Source: a virus
DNA length: 42,526 nt
Strand: one strand, 5' to 3'
IMG/VR virus record: IMGVR_UViG_3300009164_000144
Coordinates: 1 to 42,526 of that record
The translations under genes and the position numbers were made by a program. The notes beneath the pieces were generated by a model. The model searched no databases. It saw only the letters and a list, made by a program, of their open reading frames with translations, and was not told the origin of the DNA. Shown piece after piece: positions 15,624 through 24,253 of this stretch (positions within the stretch are counted from its first letter, which is position 1; each line of letters begins with the position of its first letter).

Positions 15624-17627
15624 TTAATTAAATGCTCCAGTTTTAGGGAATTTCAGATACTTATTACCAATTTCCGAAACCCGACTACCCAATGAATAGT
15701 CTAAATTATCACCAAATTTGGTTGTTCCGTTTTCGAATAATGTAAAATCGTCGTCGAATGAAGTGGGTTCGGAAATAGCAAATCCATCTGCTACGTTAAT
15801 AAATGTACTTGCTAAGTTCTGATCTAATTCGTAACGATCAAATTCAAATTTAAAATTATTAAAATCAACACCCAATTGTTTTAATTTAAATGCAATTTGA
15901 GCGCTGCCGCCGGGTATGGTATATGCTAATACTATACCAGATATTAATCCCAATGGTGAAAAGAATTGACCTGGTTTGTCGGGGATTGGTTGTGGGCTAG
16001 TCATCCACCTAGGCAAAATTCCACGGTTGTAATATCCAACTGTTGATTTAATTCTATTTCTCATATTTACTAAACTAGTACTCTCAATGGTATAATTTAT
16101 AGTTCCATTTTTTTGATAAAAGTTTTTTATGTAAGGGCGCAAGTCAATTGTATCCGGTGCCGCTACTTCGGTGGTAATATTACGATCGAATCGACTTCCT
16201 TTATCAATGATTGGCAAGTATACTACTTCATAAAGTATATTTAATTGTTCGTCGTGCGCTATAGCAGTTTTTACATTACCAATTAATAAAGATTTGTTAG
16301 AATGATTTTTTTCTAACATAGCGGTATAATCTGCTATATCTGTGTACTTTACACCTGGCGCAAATAAAAATCTCAGATCGCTACTTTTACCAAACCATTC
16401 GTCAATTGCTCTGTATATTAGTTTTGGTGGAAATAGTCTTGGATCATTTAATATACTATTTAAATTAAGTCTTTCTTCTACTTTTGGAAATGCACGTATC
16501 CAGATATTAGTATATGGCTTATCGTGAAATCTTGTAACATGCCAATTAAATGTTTGTTCGGCATACGTGAAATAATTGTCAGTTACAGCTCTAATAGTAA
16601 ATTCATAGTAATCATTGATTGGCACAGTCGAAGGGTCATCTTGATAACATCTAAAACTGGTTCTTCCTAATAATAAACCGGTTGAAGACAATGCTACACC
16701 CTGCGGCATCGAATTAGTATATCCTGGTTTCAGACTATAATATAATTTTGAACGATCGCTGGTTGTTGCTACAATTGATAATTCACTTACTGCACCATTT
16801 ATAATATCGGGTAGTTGAGGTGGAGTAACCCACTCTATATAATTGTTGTCGGAGATTGTGAAAAATATATAATAGGTATCCGGATTGAATTGTAGATAGG
16901 TACTATTTGTTTCAAACCATGTATCTTCTGACGATATCCGTTTGTAAATTAATCTTGCAGTTACAGATAATAATATTGGACCAGTGTCGGCTGAAAAATT
17001 AAGTACAAATTGATAATCAAATTCGCCGCCATCTACTGGTGCTGACAATATGTCGGTGATCCAGGTATTCCAACTTGGTTGAGATAAATTTCCCGATAAG
17101 GGGGAACCCGGTTTTAAAAATTCTTCTCTGGCTAAGGGTTTCGCTAGGGAATTATTTTTAATAGTATTGCCAACTATTGATCCATTGGGATATACTACTA
17201 CATTAGGCGGAAGTTCACCGCCACCTAATCGCCAATACACAGTATTGTCTGCAATAAAATCACCGCGATTAATTATATATTCAAATTGATTATTAAAAAA
17301 TCTAACACGGTTTTGTCTAGGATCCGACGGGATATAAGATGAAAAATATAAAACTGATAGACTAAATTCTTTATCAGCAGTCTCGCCAGATTCGCTTGTT
17401 GCTCTTACTATAAATGTATTAATAAAAATAGGAGTATTTGGAGTTGGATGTAATACAGTTCCGCTACCTTGCAACATTCCGGCTGCTGTAAGTTGAATAT
17501 TTGGATACTGGCCACCTACTAGGGCATAGGAAACAGCATTTACAGCCGTGAGATACCTGACAAAAAAGTCAGATAATAAGACAGATCCCAGATTAGAATC
17601 TACGCCAGACCAATCAGGTACACTCAT
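15624..17627 (-). CDS. Large beta-rich virion structural protein
   Basis: A 667-residue protein starting MSVPDWSGVDSNLGSVLLSD. It is rich in Tyr, Asn, Pro and Thr and made of successive putative immunoglobulin- or cadherin-like modules; phrases such as LPPNVVVYPNGSIVGNT and MPQGVALSSTGLLLGRTSF match the putative-Ig (He_PIG) pattern of 'predicted beginning, then G-x-I/L-x-G'. Comparable proteins occur beside collagen-like fibres in T4-like aquatic phages and are virion structural. The stop is one base before the giant collagen-like gene's start. The start lies after a 37-nt hairpin that contains a late-promoter motif. Exact location in the particle unknown. Confidence 0.82.
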   Translation of the reverse strand: MSVPDWSGVDSNLGSVLLSDFFVRYLTAVNAVSYALVGGQYPNIQLTAAGMLQGSGTVLHPTPNTPIFINTFIVRATSESGETADKEFSLSVLYFSSYIPSDPRQNRVRFFNNQFEYIINRGDFIADNTVYWRLGGGELPPNVVVYPNGSIVGNTIKNNSLAKPLAREEFLKPGSPLSGNLSQPSWNTWITDILSAPVDGGEFDYQFVLNFSADTGPILLSVTARLIYKRISSEDTWFETNSTYLQFNPDTYYIFFTISDNNYIEWVTPPQLPDIINGAVSELSIVATTSDRSKLYYSLKPGYTNSMPQGVALSSTGLLLGRTSFRCYQDDPSTVPINDYYEFTIRAVTDNYFTYAEQTFNWHVTRFHDKPYTNIWIRAFPKVEERLNLNSILNDPRLFPPKLIYRAIDEWFGKSSDLRFLFAPGVKYTDIADYTAMLEKNHSNKSLLIGNVKTAIAHDEQLNILYEVVYLPIIDKGSRFDRNITTEVAAPDTIDLRPYIKNFYQKNGTINYTIESTSLVNMRNRIKSTVGYYNRGILPRWMTSPQPIPDKPGQFFSPLGLISGIVLAYTIPGGSAQIAFKLKQLGVDFNNFKFEFDRYELDQNLASTFINVADGFAISEPTSFDDDFTLFENGTTKFGDNLDYSLGSRVSEIGNKYLKFPKTGAFN

Positions 17628-17630
17628 TTA

Positions 17631-17667
17631 AAATTGTTCCATACATACTATATTTATGGAACAATTT
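17631..17667 (-). promoter_or_regulatory. Late promoter inside a perfect hairpin
   Basis: A 13-nt perfect inverted repeat (AAATTGTTCCATA / TATGGAACAATTT; arms 17631-17643 and 17655-17667, 11-nt loop) encloses ATAAATA (17651-17657 on the - strand), 24 nt before the start at 17627. In the leftward transcript the 3' arm carries the only GGA-like ribosome-binding site, so the fold could control translation. The same layout recurs at 30626-30660. Confidence 0.6.
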
Positions 17668-17681
17668 ATAACCAACTATTA

Positions 17682-18071
17682 TCAGCGACGCATCCTTGCA
17701 ATATCTTCTGCGTCTTGCTGCCGAAATACCGGGACAGCATTGCTCTTATGCAATTGTCCTATTCCTAACATTTCAGTTCCAGTATACATCTGAGTGGGTT
17801 TAAGAATAGCTACGCCGCCGCTATCTCTACTGGGAATATGTTTTGTATTTGTACGTCCAATTGGCGTTTCAAGTTTATACACTAACGGTTCTGCTGCCAT
17901 TGCCCGTTTACGCTTCTTTTCTTCTTGCTCAACACCCCAACGTTGTTGCAATTGTTTCCAATCGTCAGCTAATTCTCTAGCTCGTTTTGCTTCGGTTGCA
18001 TTACGAAATTTAACTTTACCTTTTTTCTTGCCACTGGTACTAAGCCACGGGCCTTCTAAATGCATGGTCAT
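17682..18071 (-). CDS. Conserved basic phage protein of unknown function
   Basis: A 129-residue very basic protein: MHLEGPWLSTSGKKKGKVKF, then a Lys/Arg/Glu-rich helix (NATEAKRARELADDWKQLQQ), and a C-terminal HKSNAVPVFRQQDAEDIARM with a terminal RR. This three-part pattern (a short GPW start, a basic coiled helix, a GIGxxHKSNxVPxF ending) is widespread in phages, but I know of no assigned function. Two ATGs (18071 and 18065) are close together; neither has an obvious ribosome-binding site. It has a good sigma-70 promoter of its own at 18099-18127. Confidence 0.8.
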   Translation of the reverse strand: MTMHLEGPWLSTSGKKKGKVKFRNATEAKRARELADDWKQLQQRWGVEQEEKKRKRAMAAEPLVYKLETPIGRTNTKHIPSRDSGGVAILKPTQMYTGTEMLGIGQLHKSNAVPVFRQQDAEDIARMRR

Positions 18072-18095
18072 AAGAAATAGTTGTTAGTTAAAAAT

Positions 18096-18127
18096 GCTAT
18101 TTTAGCAGAAAAATAGCCCTGTGTCAA
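18096..18127 (-). promoter_or_regulatory. Sigma-70 promoter with inverted repeat over the -10
   Basis: On the - strand: TTGACA (18122-18127), 17 nt, TAAAAT (18099-18104). An 8-nt inverted repeat GCTATTTT / AAAATAGC (18096-18103 and 18110-18117) spans the spacer and -10. It drives the 17682-18071 gene. Confidence 0.75.
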
Positions 18128-18132
18128 CCGTT

Positions 18133-18783
18133 TTAGGTTTCGTACATTAATTTATTGGTGAATTTTAGCAATAATTTATGATGGGATCCGTTGTGCCAAT
18201 TTGGACCCATGCGCTTATAGCTGTCATACCAAAACTTTTCACTTTCCGGGTGACATCCTATTAATCCTAAATTATTTTGGATAATTGCCATTGGTTCTCC
18301 ATTTAAATATGTTGCTACAGTTTCAAATCTTTTTGGATTGCCTAAAAAAGTGCAACCATCATTAAAGAACATTTTTTCGTTACGATTATTCCATGTAACA
18401 GGCATAGCTTTAGTATGCGGGCGACGAGTACATGCTGTGGGTCTTTTATAGTATTGTACTGCATCTACACCTTCTAATAGATTAAAATAGTGGGATCCAG
18501 CCCAATAAGCGCCCATACATATACCCAAGTATTTCCCCCCGTTGCTTACAAAGTTAGCAATAGGATCGCCATTGATTCTAAGTAGATAATCGTAACTATC
18601 AGAGTTTCCAAACCCCCCGGGAAATGCCAACATATCCACATTATCAAAAAATCCTTTTTCTAGTTCGTGTTTGGTAAAAATTTTAAAGTTATAGTGGGAT
18701 TTAAGTGCAGCGATAATACCATTTCCACTTTGTATGGAACACATGGGTTGATGAATAAACAACGCTATAGTGGGTTTTACCAT
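18133..18783 (-). CDS. Class I glutamine-amidotransferase-like protein (BPL_N / DJ-1/PfpI type)
   Basis: Read from the ATG at 18783 (MVKPTIALFIHQP), which has AAGGTG upstream, it has 216 residues; a GTG start three codons earlier is less likely. FVSNGGKYLGICMGAYWAGS contains the nucleophile elbow with Cys, and GLIGCHPESEKFWYD near the C-terminus supplies the His and Glu of the triad. FPGGFGNSDSYDYLL is the oxyanion-hole loop. The overall order matches the biotin-protein-ligase N-terminal-like family of GATase1 proteins, which usually lack a known substrate. In a phage it might modify a host metabolite or protein; no partner enzyme is seen nearby. A late-type motif lies 24 nt upstream. Confidence 0.78.
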   Translation of the reverse strand: MVKPTIALFIHQPMCSIQSGNGIIAALKSHYNFKIFTKHELEKGFFDNVDMLAFPGGFGNSDSYDYLLRINGDPIANFVSNGGKYLGICMGAYWAGSHYFNLLEGVDAVQYYKRPTACTRRPHTKAMPVTWNNRNEKMFFNDGCTFLGNPKRFETVATYLNGEPMAIIQNNLGLIGCHPESEKFWYDSYKRMGPNWHNGSHHKLLLKFTNKLMYET

Positions 18784-18806
18784 TGAAATCACCTTTTTGA
18801 TATTAT

Positions 18807-18813
18807 TATTTAT
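18807..18813 (-). promoter_or_regulatory. Late-promoter-like motif (ATAAATA)
   Basis: - strand GAATAAATAATA, 24 nt before the start at 18783, matching NATAAATAN and the spacing of the other copies. Confidence 0.6.
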
Positions 18814-18822
18814 TCAATGGGA

Positions 18823-18840
18823 AAGGGTCTTACGACCCTT
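18823..18840 (-). terminator. Hairpin, possible terminator of the 18921-19256 gene
   Basis: A 7-bp stem AAGGGTC / GACCCTT with a 4-nt loop about 80 nt after the exported-protein gene. The following bases (TCCC) are not a strong U-tract, so termination is only likely. Confidence 0.45.
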
Positions 18841-18920
18841 AACTCTGGTTACGGGATCCAGAATCCACCCAATCTTGTGGCCGGTTAAATGTATTTAAAC
18901 TTAAAATCATTACAATACCA

Positions 18921-19256
18921 TTACAATGACAATTTCTTTTTATTATAATTTAATACTTTAGATTTTTCTCCGACACCCAATATACAAGCTGTCTCCTTGT
19001 CAAATTGTATAATAGACCAAGTTCCAGTTTCCTGATTTATTAACAGTCCAAATTTGGTTTTTTCGTCCTCTCCGGACCACGCCGGTAATTCTTGATATTC
19101 TCCGTTTATTAAGTCGTCAAATATTTTTTTAGTTTTATCACACATCACCGGTTTTTTAAGTTCAAACGCTGTTGATGCAGTATCAACATATGCAGATTGC
19201 GCCAGTGCTATAGCAATAACAAATGCTAGTGTGGCAAAGATGATTATTTTTTTCAT
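18921..19256 (-). CDS. Small exported (periplasmic) protein
   Basis: A 111-residue precursor. MKKIIIFATLAFVIAIALAQ is a textbook Sec signal peptide with likely cleavage after ALA or QSA near residue 19-22. The mature part has two Cys (in PVMCDKTKKIFDDLI and KETACILGVGEK), which could form a disulfide, and a FGLLINQETGTWSIIQF beta stretch. Proteins with this Cys-strand-Cys plan are common in T4-like aquatic phages. Export suggests a role in the periplasm, such as superinfection exclusion or lysis timing, but this is unproven. It follows the 19260 gene by three bases. Confidence 0.78.
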   Translation of the reverse strand: MKKIIIFATLAFVIAIALAQSAYVDTASTAFELKKPVMCDKTKKIFDDLINGEYQELPAWSGEDEKTKFGLLINQETGTWSIIQFDKETACILGVGEKSKVLNYNKKKLSL

Positions 19257-19259
19257 AGT

Positions 19260-19799
19260 TTAACTTAAAAAAGGACGTACCCCGTATAAATCTGCTACTG
19301 CTTCTCTATTAGTTCTTACCATATATTCCTGTGCCCAATCCCAGGCACTTTGACGATCGGGCGCAGTAAATGTAATTATTAATTGGTCACTGGATCTTTT
19401 GTATATTTCCCATTCTTGGGAATTATCATTATACTGCTGATCTTGACTTGCGTCAACTGTATCCCAACCCAATAATCCATTGTTTGGAGTAACATCCATT
19501 CCTAGCCCTTTTAATGGGGATAAAACCGGAACCACTTCGATTTCATTATGGTAATTATTTCTTTCGGCCCAACTCCGTGCAATTTTATTTGCATCGTCTT
19601 GTACATTTCCTATCCCACTAAATCTATACAGTTCTCTACCACTGGAGTCTATCACAGACCATGCACCACTGAATGCACCCATACGTTGATAATTATTGCC
19701 ATTTCTAGTAAATAATCTATTTAGATTGTTTTTAATTCTATTAGATTTACCAAAGAATTTGTCATTGTCAGATTCGGCAATAATTTCGTTAGCTCGCAT
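19260..19799 (-). CDS. Phage protein of unknown function
   Basis: A 179-residue soluble protein starting MRANEIIAESDNDKFFGKSN. A central GAFSGAWSVIDSSGRELYRF and a later WEIYKRSSDQLIITFTAPDR each look like a beta-hairpin plus helix module, perhaps a tandem repeat of one small domain (each ends in a helix with Ala/Trp, ANKIARSWAERN and AWDWAQEYM). The N-terminal MRANEI is typical of prohead-protease-associated or DNA-metabolism proteins of T4-like phages, but I cannot assign a role. The gene follows the subtilase stop by one base. Confidence 0.75.
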   Translation of the reverse strand: MRANEIIAESDNDKFFGKSNRIKNNLNRLFTRNGNNYQRMGAFSGAWSVIDSSGRELYRFSGIGNVQDDANKIARSWAERNNYHNEIEVVPVLSPLKGLGMDVTPNNGLLGWDTVDASQDQQYNDNSQEWEIYKRSSDQLIITFTAPDRQSAWDWAQEYMVRTNREAVADLYGVRPFLS

Positions 19800-19800
19800 T

Positions 19801-22437
19801 TTATACTCTTACATATTTCTTTGGTCTAGGATATACTCTTCCACTTCCACTTTCGTTATCAATTCTGATCCAATAGTTTTTCTTAGGATATACCATACCA
19901 GTCACTGGTCTTTCGTAAGGCATAAACAAATATCTATTATTTGCACCTTGCAAGTGATGTTGATTTGACACCCAAGTCGGACTGGTACCAACAGTTGGGC
20001 TAAACATTTGACCAGTCTTACTGTGATAAGTTATATACTTTAATGCCTTTGCTGGGCTCATTCTTGGATATCTTTGTAACACACAAGCCAATACTCCTGT
20101 CACCTGTGGCGCGGCCATACTAGTACCTATATTTTTTCCAATGAAATAACTGTTAGACCGTGCATCTACTGAAGTACCATTCCCTCCGCCGCCGATGTCT
20201 GACACTGAACTAATAATCCAGGTGCCCGGAGCAAACACATCAAGTCTAGGGCCTGTATTACTATAATAGGCTTTACGTTCCGTTCTATTTGCATCAACTG
20301 CTCCAACACAAATTGCTCCCAAGGACGCACCCGGTGCACACCCTCGGTTATAATTTAATTCAATTGCATATTGATTTAAATATCTAAAGTAGTAAACATT
20401 ATTATAATCTAATCCACCAACCTTGTCGATATATTGACTTTCATTTCCGGCAGCGCCAACAACAATTATACCATCAGCAATCGCTTGCTGTACATCCGCA
20501 GTCTCGTCGGACCATAATATAGGTATGGTTGCTGTACCTGAATTAGCATATATACCTAAATTTGTTAATTGTGTTTGAGATAACGGTGTATCTGCTGTCC
20601 AGACACCAATCTTGCTTCCTCTGCGAGTTCCTTCAATGATAGGCCCTACCCCGCCGGTGGCGCTGGGGCTATGTGTTAAAGAGCTGCCATAACTACAATT
20701 ACATATAGTAGGATTACGAAGTCCGGTAGCCGGATTTATTGGTTTAGAGTTATGAAATGCCCTGATGTAGTCCCATATAATTAATGAATCAATTGTACCC
20801 GACACCGGATCAATTTGATAAATGTTAGCATCGACAGCCCACCCTTGGCTATTACCTGCTACGGATCCTGCTGTATGTGCGCCGTGATTGGCATTACTTG
20901 CATCGGCTGCTTTTGCATACGAGTAAGATCCTGTCAATAAAGTAGCACTGTCGTCATCTAAACTTGCTGCAATAGTATTTAATTGGTGCCAATCAAATTG
21001 AACACATCTAGAACCGCCGGTACCATCACGAACACGAGCAAACTCTGGGTGATTCGGAACTCCGGACATACCGTCTACTATAATAACATCAACGTGTTGC
21101 CCAGTGGGTTCTATCCTGACTGGTTTTATGTCACTAGCAGGTGGCGGCGGCGGATAATATGGTGGAGTAGGTGGCGGCGCAGGGCCAGGTGGCGGTGCCG
21201 GAGGATAATATGGTGGTGGTGCCGGTGGTGGAGCAGGCGGTGTGCCATTATCACCAAATGGGCCAGGGGTAACTGTAATTAACGTTACATTGTTGTGATT
21301 AGTAATAGTACTAGATATTCCCGATACATCTGCAATTGCTTCTTTAATCAGTAATACTGTACCAGTAATAGTATTCAATGGACTAGTTGGTACAGTAAAA
21401 TTGCTGGTATATACTGGCGCAGATCTGGTGACTCTTACATTAGTTATCTGCCCTTTAAAAGGATCTTCGCTTAAAAAGTCACTACCGCCAATCATAAATG
21501 GCAATGGGGTTTGTATATAATTTACTCCTGTTACGTTTTTTCTTAATACTGACACACCATTTAAATAAATGTCTAACGAATTTCCATTTCTAACCGCTGC
21601 AACATGATACCATTGAGCGTTAACAATGTTCTCGGGTATTTGATATATGTCGGGACTGGAAATATTCCACTCTGTGCCGTTTGATGACGATGCTACTAGT
21701 AATTTTCCCGACTGTGTTCCTATACTAATTGGGGCATATTGACCTACGTTTGTAGGGCTGCCATTGGTGGCTCTTAGTCCTATAATCTGAGCATACGAGG
21801 TTCTTGTTACTGTTTGTCTAAACCAACATTCCATACACCAGTTGCTTGTACCTAGTGCGACATTCATCGATGGAGATACACACTTTAACCATTGGTTAGC
21901 AGTCCCAGCAAAAGATAGTGCCGATATAAATGACGAACTAATTCTGTTACCTGGATTTGTAACTGATGTAGTATTAGCAATGCTGTAAGCACCTGTGTTT
22001 ACTAATCCTCCTGTTGCATTATCGTCACCCCAATTTGATATTTGTGTTCCTAATGTACACCTTAATAACGCCCAGTTTGTAGATAAACTATCGATTGCTG
22101 TAGGGTAACCGCGTTTATCATAATTAGATCCAGAATTGGTTACTCCTGTTAGTATCCGTGTTAACTTTTTACTTTGACGGATTAAATTTGCCGGATTAAC
22201 TGCCACGACCCTAGGGTCCGATCTTAACAAATTAATTTCTTCTACTGTTAACATATAATGAGTATTTACGCTCATAGGTCTGCGCATATACACTGGAACT
22301 TGCCTATCAGGAATATACAAATCGCCGCCAGGCGTTTCCATATCATCATAGAATGACTCTAATAGTTCCATTGATTTCAATGTAACTACACACTCCATTA
22401 ATTCAATTGATATAGGATCAGTTGACAGCATTTCCAT
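19801..22437 (-). CDS. LamG-subtilisin fusion: S8 serine protease with lectin-like domain
   Basis: An 878-residue protein. Residues 1-100 are a lead-in; about 150-360 form a laminin-G/concanavalin-like sandwich (WCMECWFRQTV, WYHVAAVRNGNSLDIYLNG); about 398-436 is a long proline-rich hinge; and about 450-820 is a subtilisin domain. The triad is complete: Asp455 in VIIVDGMSG, His518 in NHGAHTAG, Ser773 in GTSMAAPQVTG, with the oxyanion Asn in VGAAGNES. There is no signal peptide. It lies among fibre genes, so it is probably virion-associated, where it might cleave surface proteins during adsorption or mature its neighbours. An AGC-rich GGAGC site precedes the ATG by eight bases. Confidence 0.88.
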   Translation of the reverse strand: MEMLSTDPISIELMECVVTLKSMELLESFYDDMETPGGDLYIPDRQVPVYMRRPMSVNTHYMLTVEEINLLRSDPRVVAVNPANLIRQSKKLTRILTGVTNSGSNYDKRGYPTAIDSLSTNWALLRCTLGTQISNWGDDNATGGLVNTGAYSIANTTSVTNPGNRISSSFISALSFAGTANQWLKCVSPSMNVALGTSNWCMECWFRQTVTRTSYAQIIGLRATNGSPTNVGQYAPISIGTQSGKLLVASSSNGTEWNISSPDIYQIPENIVNAQWYHVAAVRNGNSLDIYLNGVSVLRKNVTGVNYIQTPLPFMIGGSDFLSEDPFKGQITNVRVTRSAPVYTSNFTVPTSPLNTITGTVLLIKEAIADVSGISSTITNHNNVTLITVTPGPFGDNGTPPAPPPAPPPYYPPAPPPGPAPPPTPPYYPPPPPASDIKPVRIEPTGQHVDVIIVDGMSGVPNHPEFARVRDGTGGSRCVQFDWHQLNTIAASLDDDSATLLTGSYSYAKAADASNANHGAHTAGSVAGNSQGWAVDANIYQIDPVSGTIDSLIIWDYIRAFHNSKPINPATGLRNPTICNCSYGSSLTHSPSATGGVGPIIEGTRRGSKIGVWTADTPLSQTQLTNLGIYANSGTATIPILWSDETADVQQAIADGIIVVGAAGNESQYIDKVGGLDYNNVYYFRYLNQYAIELNYNRGCAPGASLGAICVGAVDANRTERKAYYSNTGPRLDVFAPGTWIISSVSDIGGGGNGTSVDARSNSYFIGKNIGTSMAAPQVTGVLACVLQRYPRMSPAKALKYITYHSKTGQMFSPTVGTSPTWVSNQHHLQGANNRYLFMPYERPVTGMVYPKKNYWIRIDNESGSGRVYPRPKKYVRV

Positions 22438-22438
22438 A

Positions 22439-23683
22439 TTATTGCTCCGTTTTAACTAGTGTTAGTGTAACAGTAACATTAGCAGTTTGTCCACTTAAAT
22501 TAGTTAACGATACTGGTATTATGTTGGTTACAGGACTTTCGTCGTTATATCCTAAAACTGCCGGGCTTAGTACAACAGTTTGAGATCCTGTGGTAATAAC
22601 CTCTAATATTACGCCAGCGTCTGACAAGGGATCAGATGTCATACCTCTGGCAGAGTCGGCCGTCCTGGCTGCTACGTTTGTGTAGAGTCTAACCCATGCT
22701 GCTGCACTTACATTTATTTTATATAAATTATATCCTTTAAATCCATTTATATTAAATGTAGTTGTTGCGTTATTCAAAACGCTTGGACTAGTAGTAGTAA
22801 TACTTGTTCTTGATACTAATCCCGACGGACCAGTTTCTCCAGTTGCTCCAGTACCACCCGGCCCTGTTGGACCAGTTGGTCCGGTTGCACCTGCACCAGT
22901 TGCACCCGCTGGACCTGTTGCACCAGTATCGCCCATTGCTCCAGTTTCTCCAGTTGCTCCAGTTGCTCCGCCCGGATCTCCGGTGTCGCCAATCGGACCA
23001 GTCGGACCAGTTGCTCCTGAACCTGTTGCACCAATGGGACCTGTTGCTCCGGTGGCCCCAGTAGTACCAGTTAATCCAGTTGCTCCTGAACCTGTTGCAC
23101 CAATGGGACCTGTTGCTCCGTTGTTACCTGTTACACCTGTACTACCTGTTAATCCGGTAGCGCCTATCCCTGTAGCACCTGTTGCTCCGGTCTCACCTGC
23201 ACCAGTTGCACCAGTTGCGCCACCGGGAGATCCAGTGGCACCTTTAAGACCAGTAGCACCAACAAGGCCGGCTGGCCCAACGGCTCCAGTTGCACCTTTT
23301 GGACCAACTGCACCCGGAGTTCCTGCATCGCCTGTGAGTCCTGCTGGGCCGGCCGGCCCGGTTAGTCCAGTTAAGCCTCTTATACCAGTAGCACCCATCG
23401 CGCCAGCTGGCCCGGTTAGTCCAGCTGTTCCAGCATTTCCTCTGCTGCCTACATATCCCAATGTTCCGGCTAATCCAGCATTTCCTCTGCTGCCTACATA
23501 TCCGATGCTGCCTACATAGCCAGCTGTTCCAGCATTTCCTCTGCTGCCTACATATCCAGAATTACTAATAGTAATTCTGGCAGTGTTAGTTCCTGTTCCA
23601 ATATATGGTTTTGTTATAGCAACGCCGTTACCATAAAACTCCACAAACGTTACATCAGGGTAGCCAATTATTTGAATGGACAT
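22439..23683 (-). CDS. Collagen-like fibre protein
   Basis: A 414-residue protein: a 45-residue non-collagenous head ([20 protein letters not shown]), a Gly-X-Y stretch of about 245 residues, and a 110-residue C-terminal beta domain ([20 protein letters not shown] onward) likely to trimerise or bind. The first collagen part is built from repeats of [10 protein letters not shown], a unit also present in the 27081-30623 protein; the rest is GATG/GPTG-rich. Without hydroxyproline, such repeats are stabilised by Thr and charged residues. It lies next to the subtilase, which could be its processing enzyme or co-assembled partner. AAGGA precedes the start. Confidence 0.88.
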   Translation of the reverse strand: MSIQIIGYPDVTFVEFYGNGVAITKPYIGTGTNTARITISNSGYVGSRGNAGTAGYVGSIGYVGSRGNAGLAGTLGYVGSRGNAGTAGLTGPAGAMGATGIRGLTGLTGPAGPAGLTGDAGTPGAVGPKGATGAVGPAGLVGATGLKGATGSPGGATGATGAGETGATGATGIGATGLTGSTGVTGNNGATGPIGATGSGATGLTGTTGATGATGPIGATGSGATGPTGPIGDTGDPGGATGATGETGAMGDTGATGPAGATGAGATGPTGPTGPGGTGATGETGPSGLVSRTSITTTSPSVLNNATTTFNINGFKGYNLYKINVSAAAWVRLYTNVAARTADSARGMTSDPLSDAGVILEVITTGSQTVVLSPAVLGYNDESPVTNIIPVSLTNLSGQTANVTVTLTLVKTEQ

Positions 23684-23698
23684 AATATTTTTCCTTTA

Positions 23699-23705
23699 TA
23701 TTTAT
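23699..23705 (-). promoter_or_regulatory. Late-promoter-like motif (ATAAATA)
   Basis: - strand GAATAAATATAAAGG, 16 nt before the start at 23683. The short spacing would put the transcript start on the ribosome-binding site, so its activity for this gene is doubtful. Confidence 0.4.
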
Positions 23706-24232
23706 TCGTTATTAGCTGATCTTAATGGATACAGCGGCCATGATACTTCTTTGGTCGGAGTCATTGGATCATAAGTTTTAGTCATATCTCTGAGTTGCTG
23801 TCTATAATTTAATACATCTTTGATTTGATCAGATGTTAATGATTTTGGCATTCCTAATATAGATTCTTCGTTGTGACGTAAAACAACCCAATCGCAGCCA
23901 GATAATCTACTATCTCTTTCCATTTCCATAGTAATTACAAATTCTGTTTTTTTAGATCTAATCTTAGCTGCTTCGGCTAGTGCGGTTAAATTATTTTTAA
24001 GCCAGGCTATCTCAATTGATGATTCGCCATTTTCGTTTAGTCCACCTGGCCGTTCAATATGAAATATATTTCGGTCTGGTTCAAAACTTAATATTCTTAC
24101 TGTTTCTTCAAAAGGAAAGTTTGTAGAAGTTATAAAATCGTCCGAATTGTCCCAATAGCCATGATTCTTTTTAATTTTAATACTAAAATTTTGGTTGTAG
24201 AAATCCATGCTTATATATGTATAATCCATCAT
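23702..24232 (-). CDS. Tail-fibre assembly chaperone-like protein
   Basis: A 176-residue protein whose last 75 residues follow the phage tail-assembly-chaperone pattern: RDSRLSGCDWVVLRHNEE (R-x-x-L-x-x-x-DW), then LTSDQIKDVLNYRQQLRDMT (the YRQxLRD helix) and VSWPLYPLRS at the end (xWPxxP). In other phages this tail domain sits in small proteins that help fold or trimerise tail-fibre tips. The N-terminal 100 residues are beta-rich and not recognised. It lies between two fibre genes, consistent with that job. Residues from MEMERDSRL are encoded by a 29-bp stretch that recurs almost exactly in the unrelated gene at 41720-42064. Confidence 0.75.
   Translation of the reverse strand: MMDYTYISMDFYNQNFSIKIKKNHGYWDNSDDFITSTNFPFEETVRILSFEPDRNIFHIERPGGLNENGESSIEIAWLKNNLTALAEAAKIRSKKTEFVITMEMERDSRLSGCDWVVLRHNEESILGMPKSLTSDQIKDVLNYRQQLRDMTKTYDPMTPTKEVSWPLYPLRSANNE
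23903..23931. repeat. 29-bp dispersed repeat, copy 1
   Basis: Twenty-nine bases identical, except for one, to 41878-41906 (24 consecutive bases identical). Both copies are in the same reading frame and strand and encode MEMERDSRL. Confidence 0.85.
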
Positions 24233-24253
24233 TTAATGTTTCCTTTATTGTAT

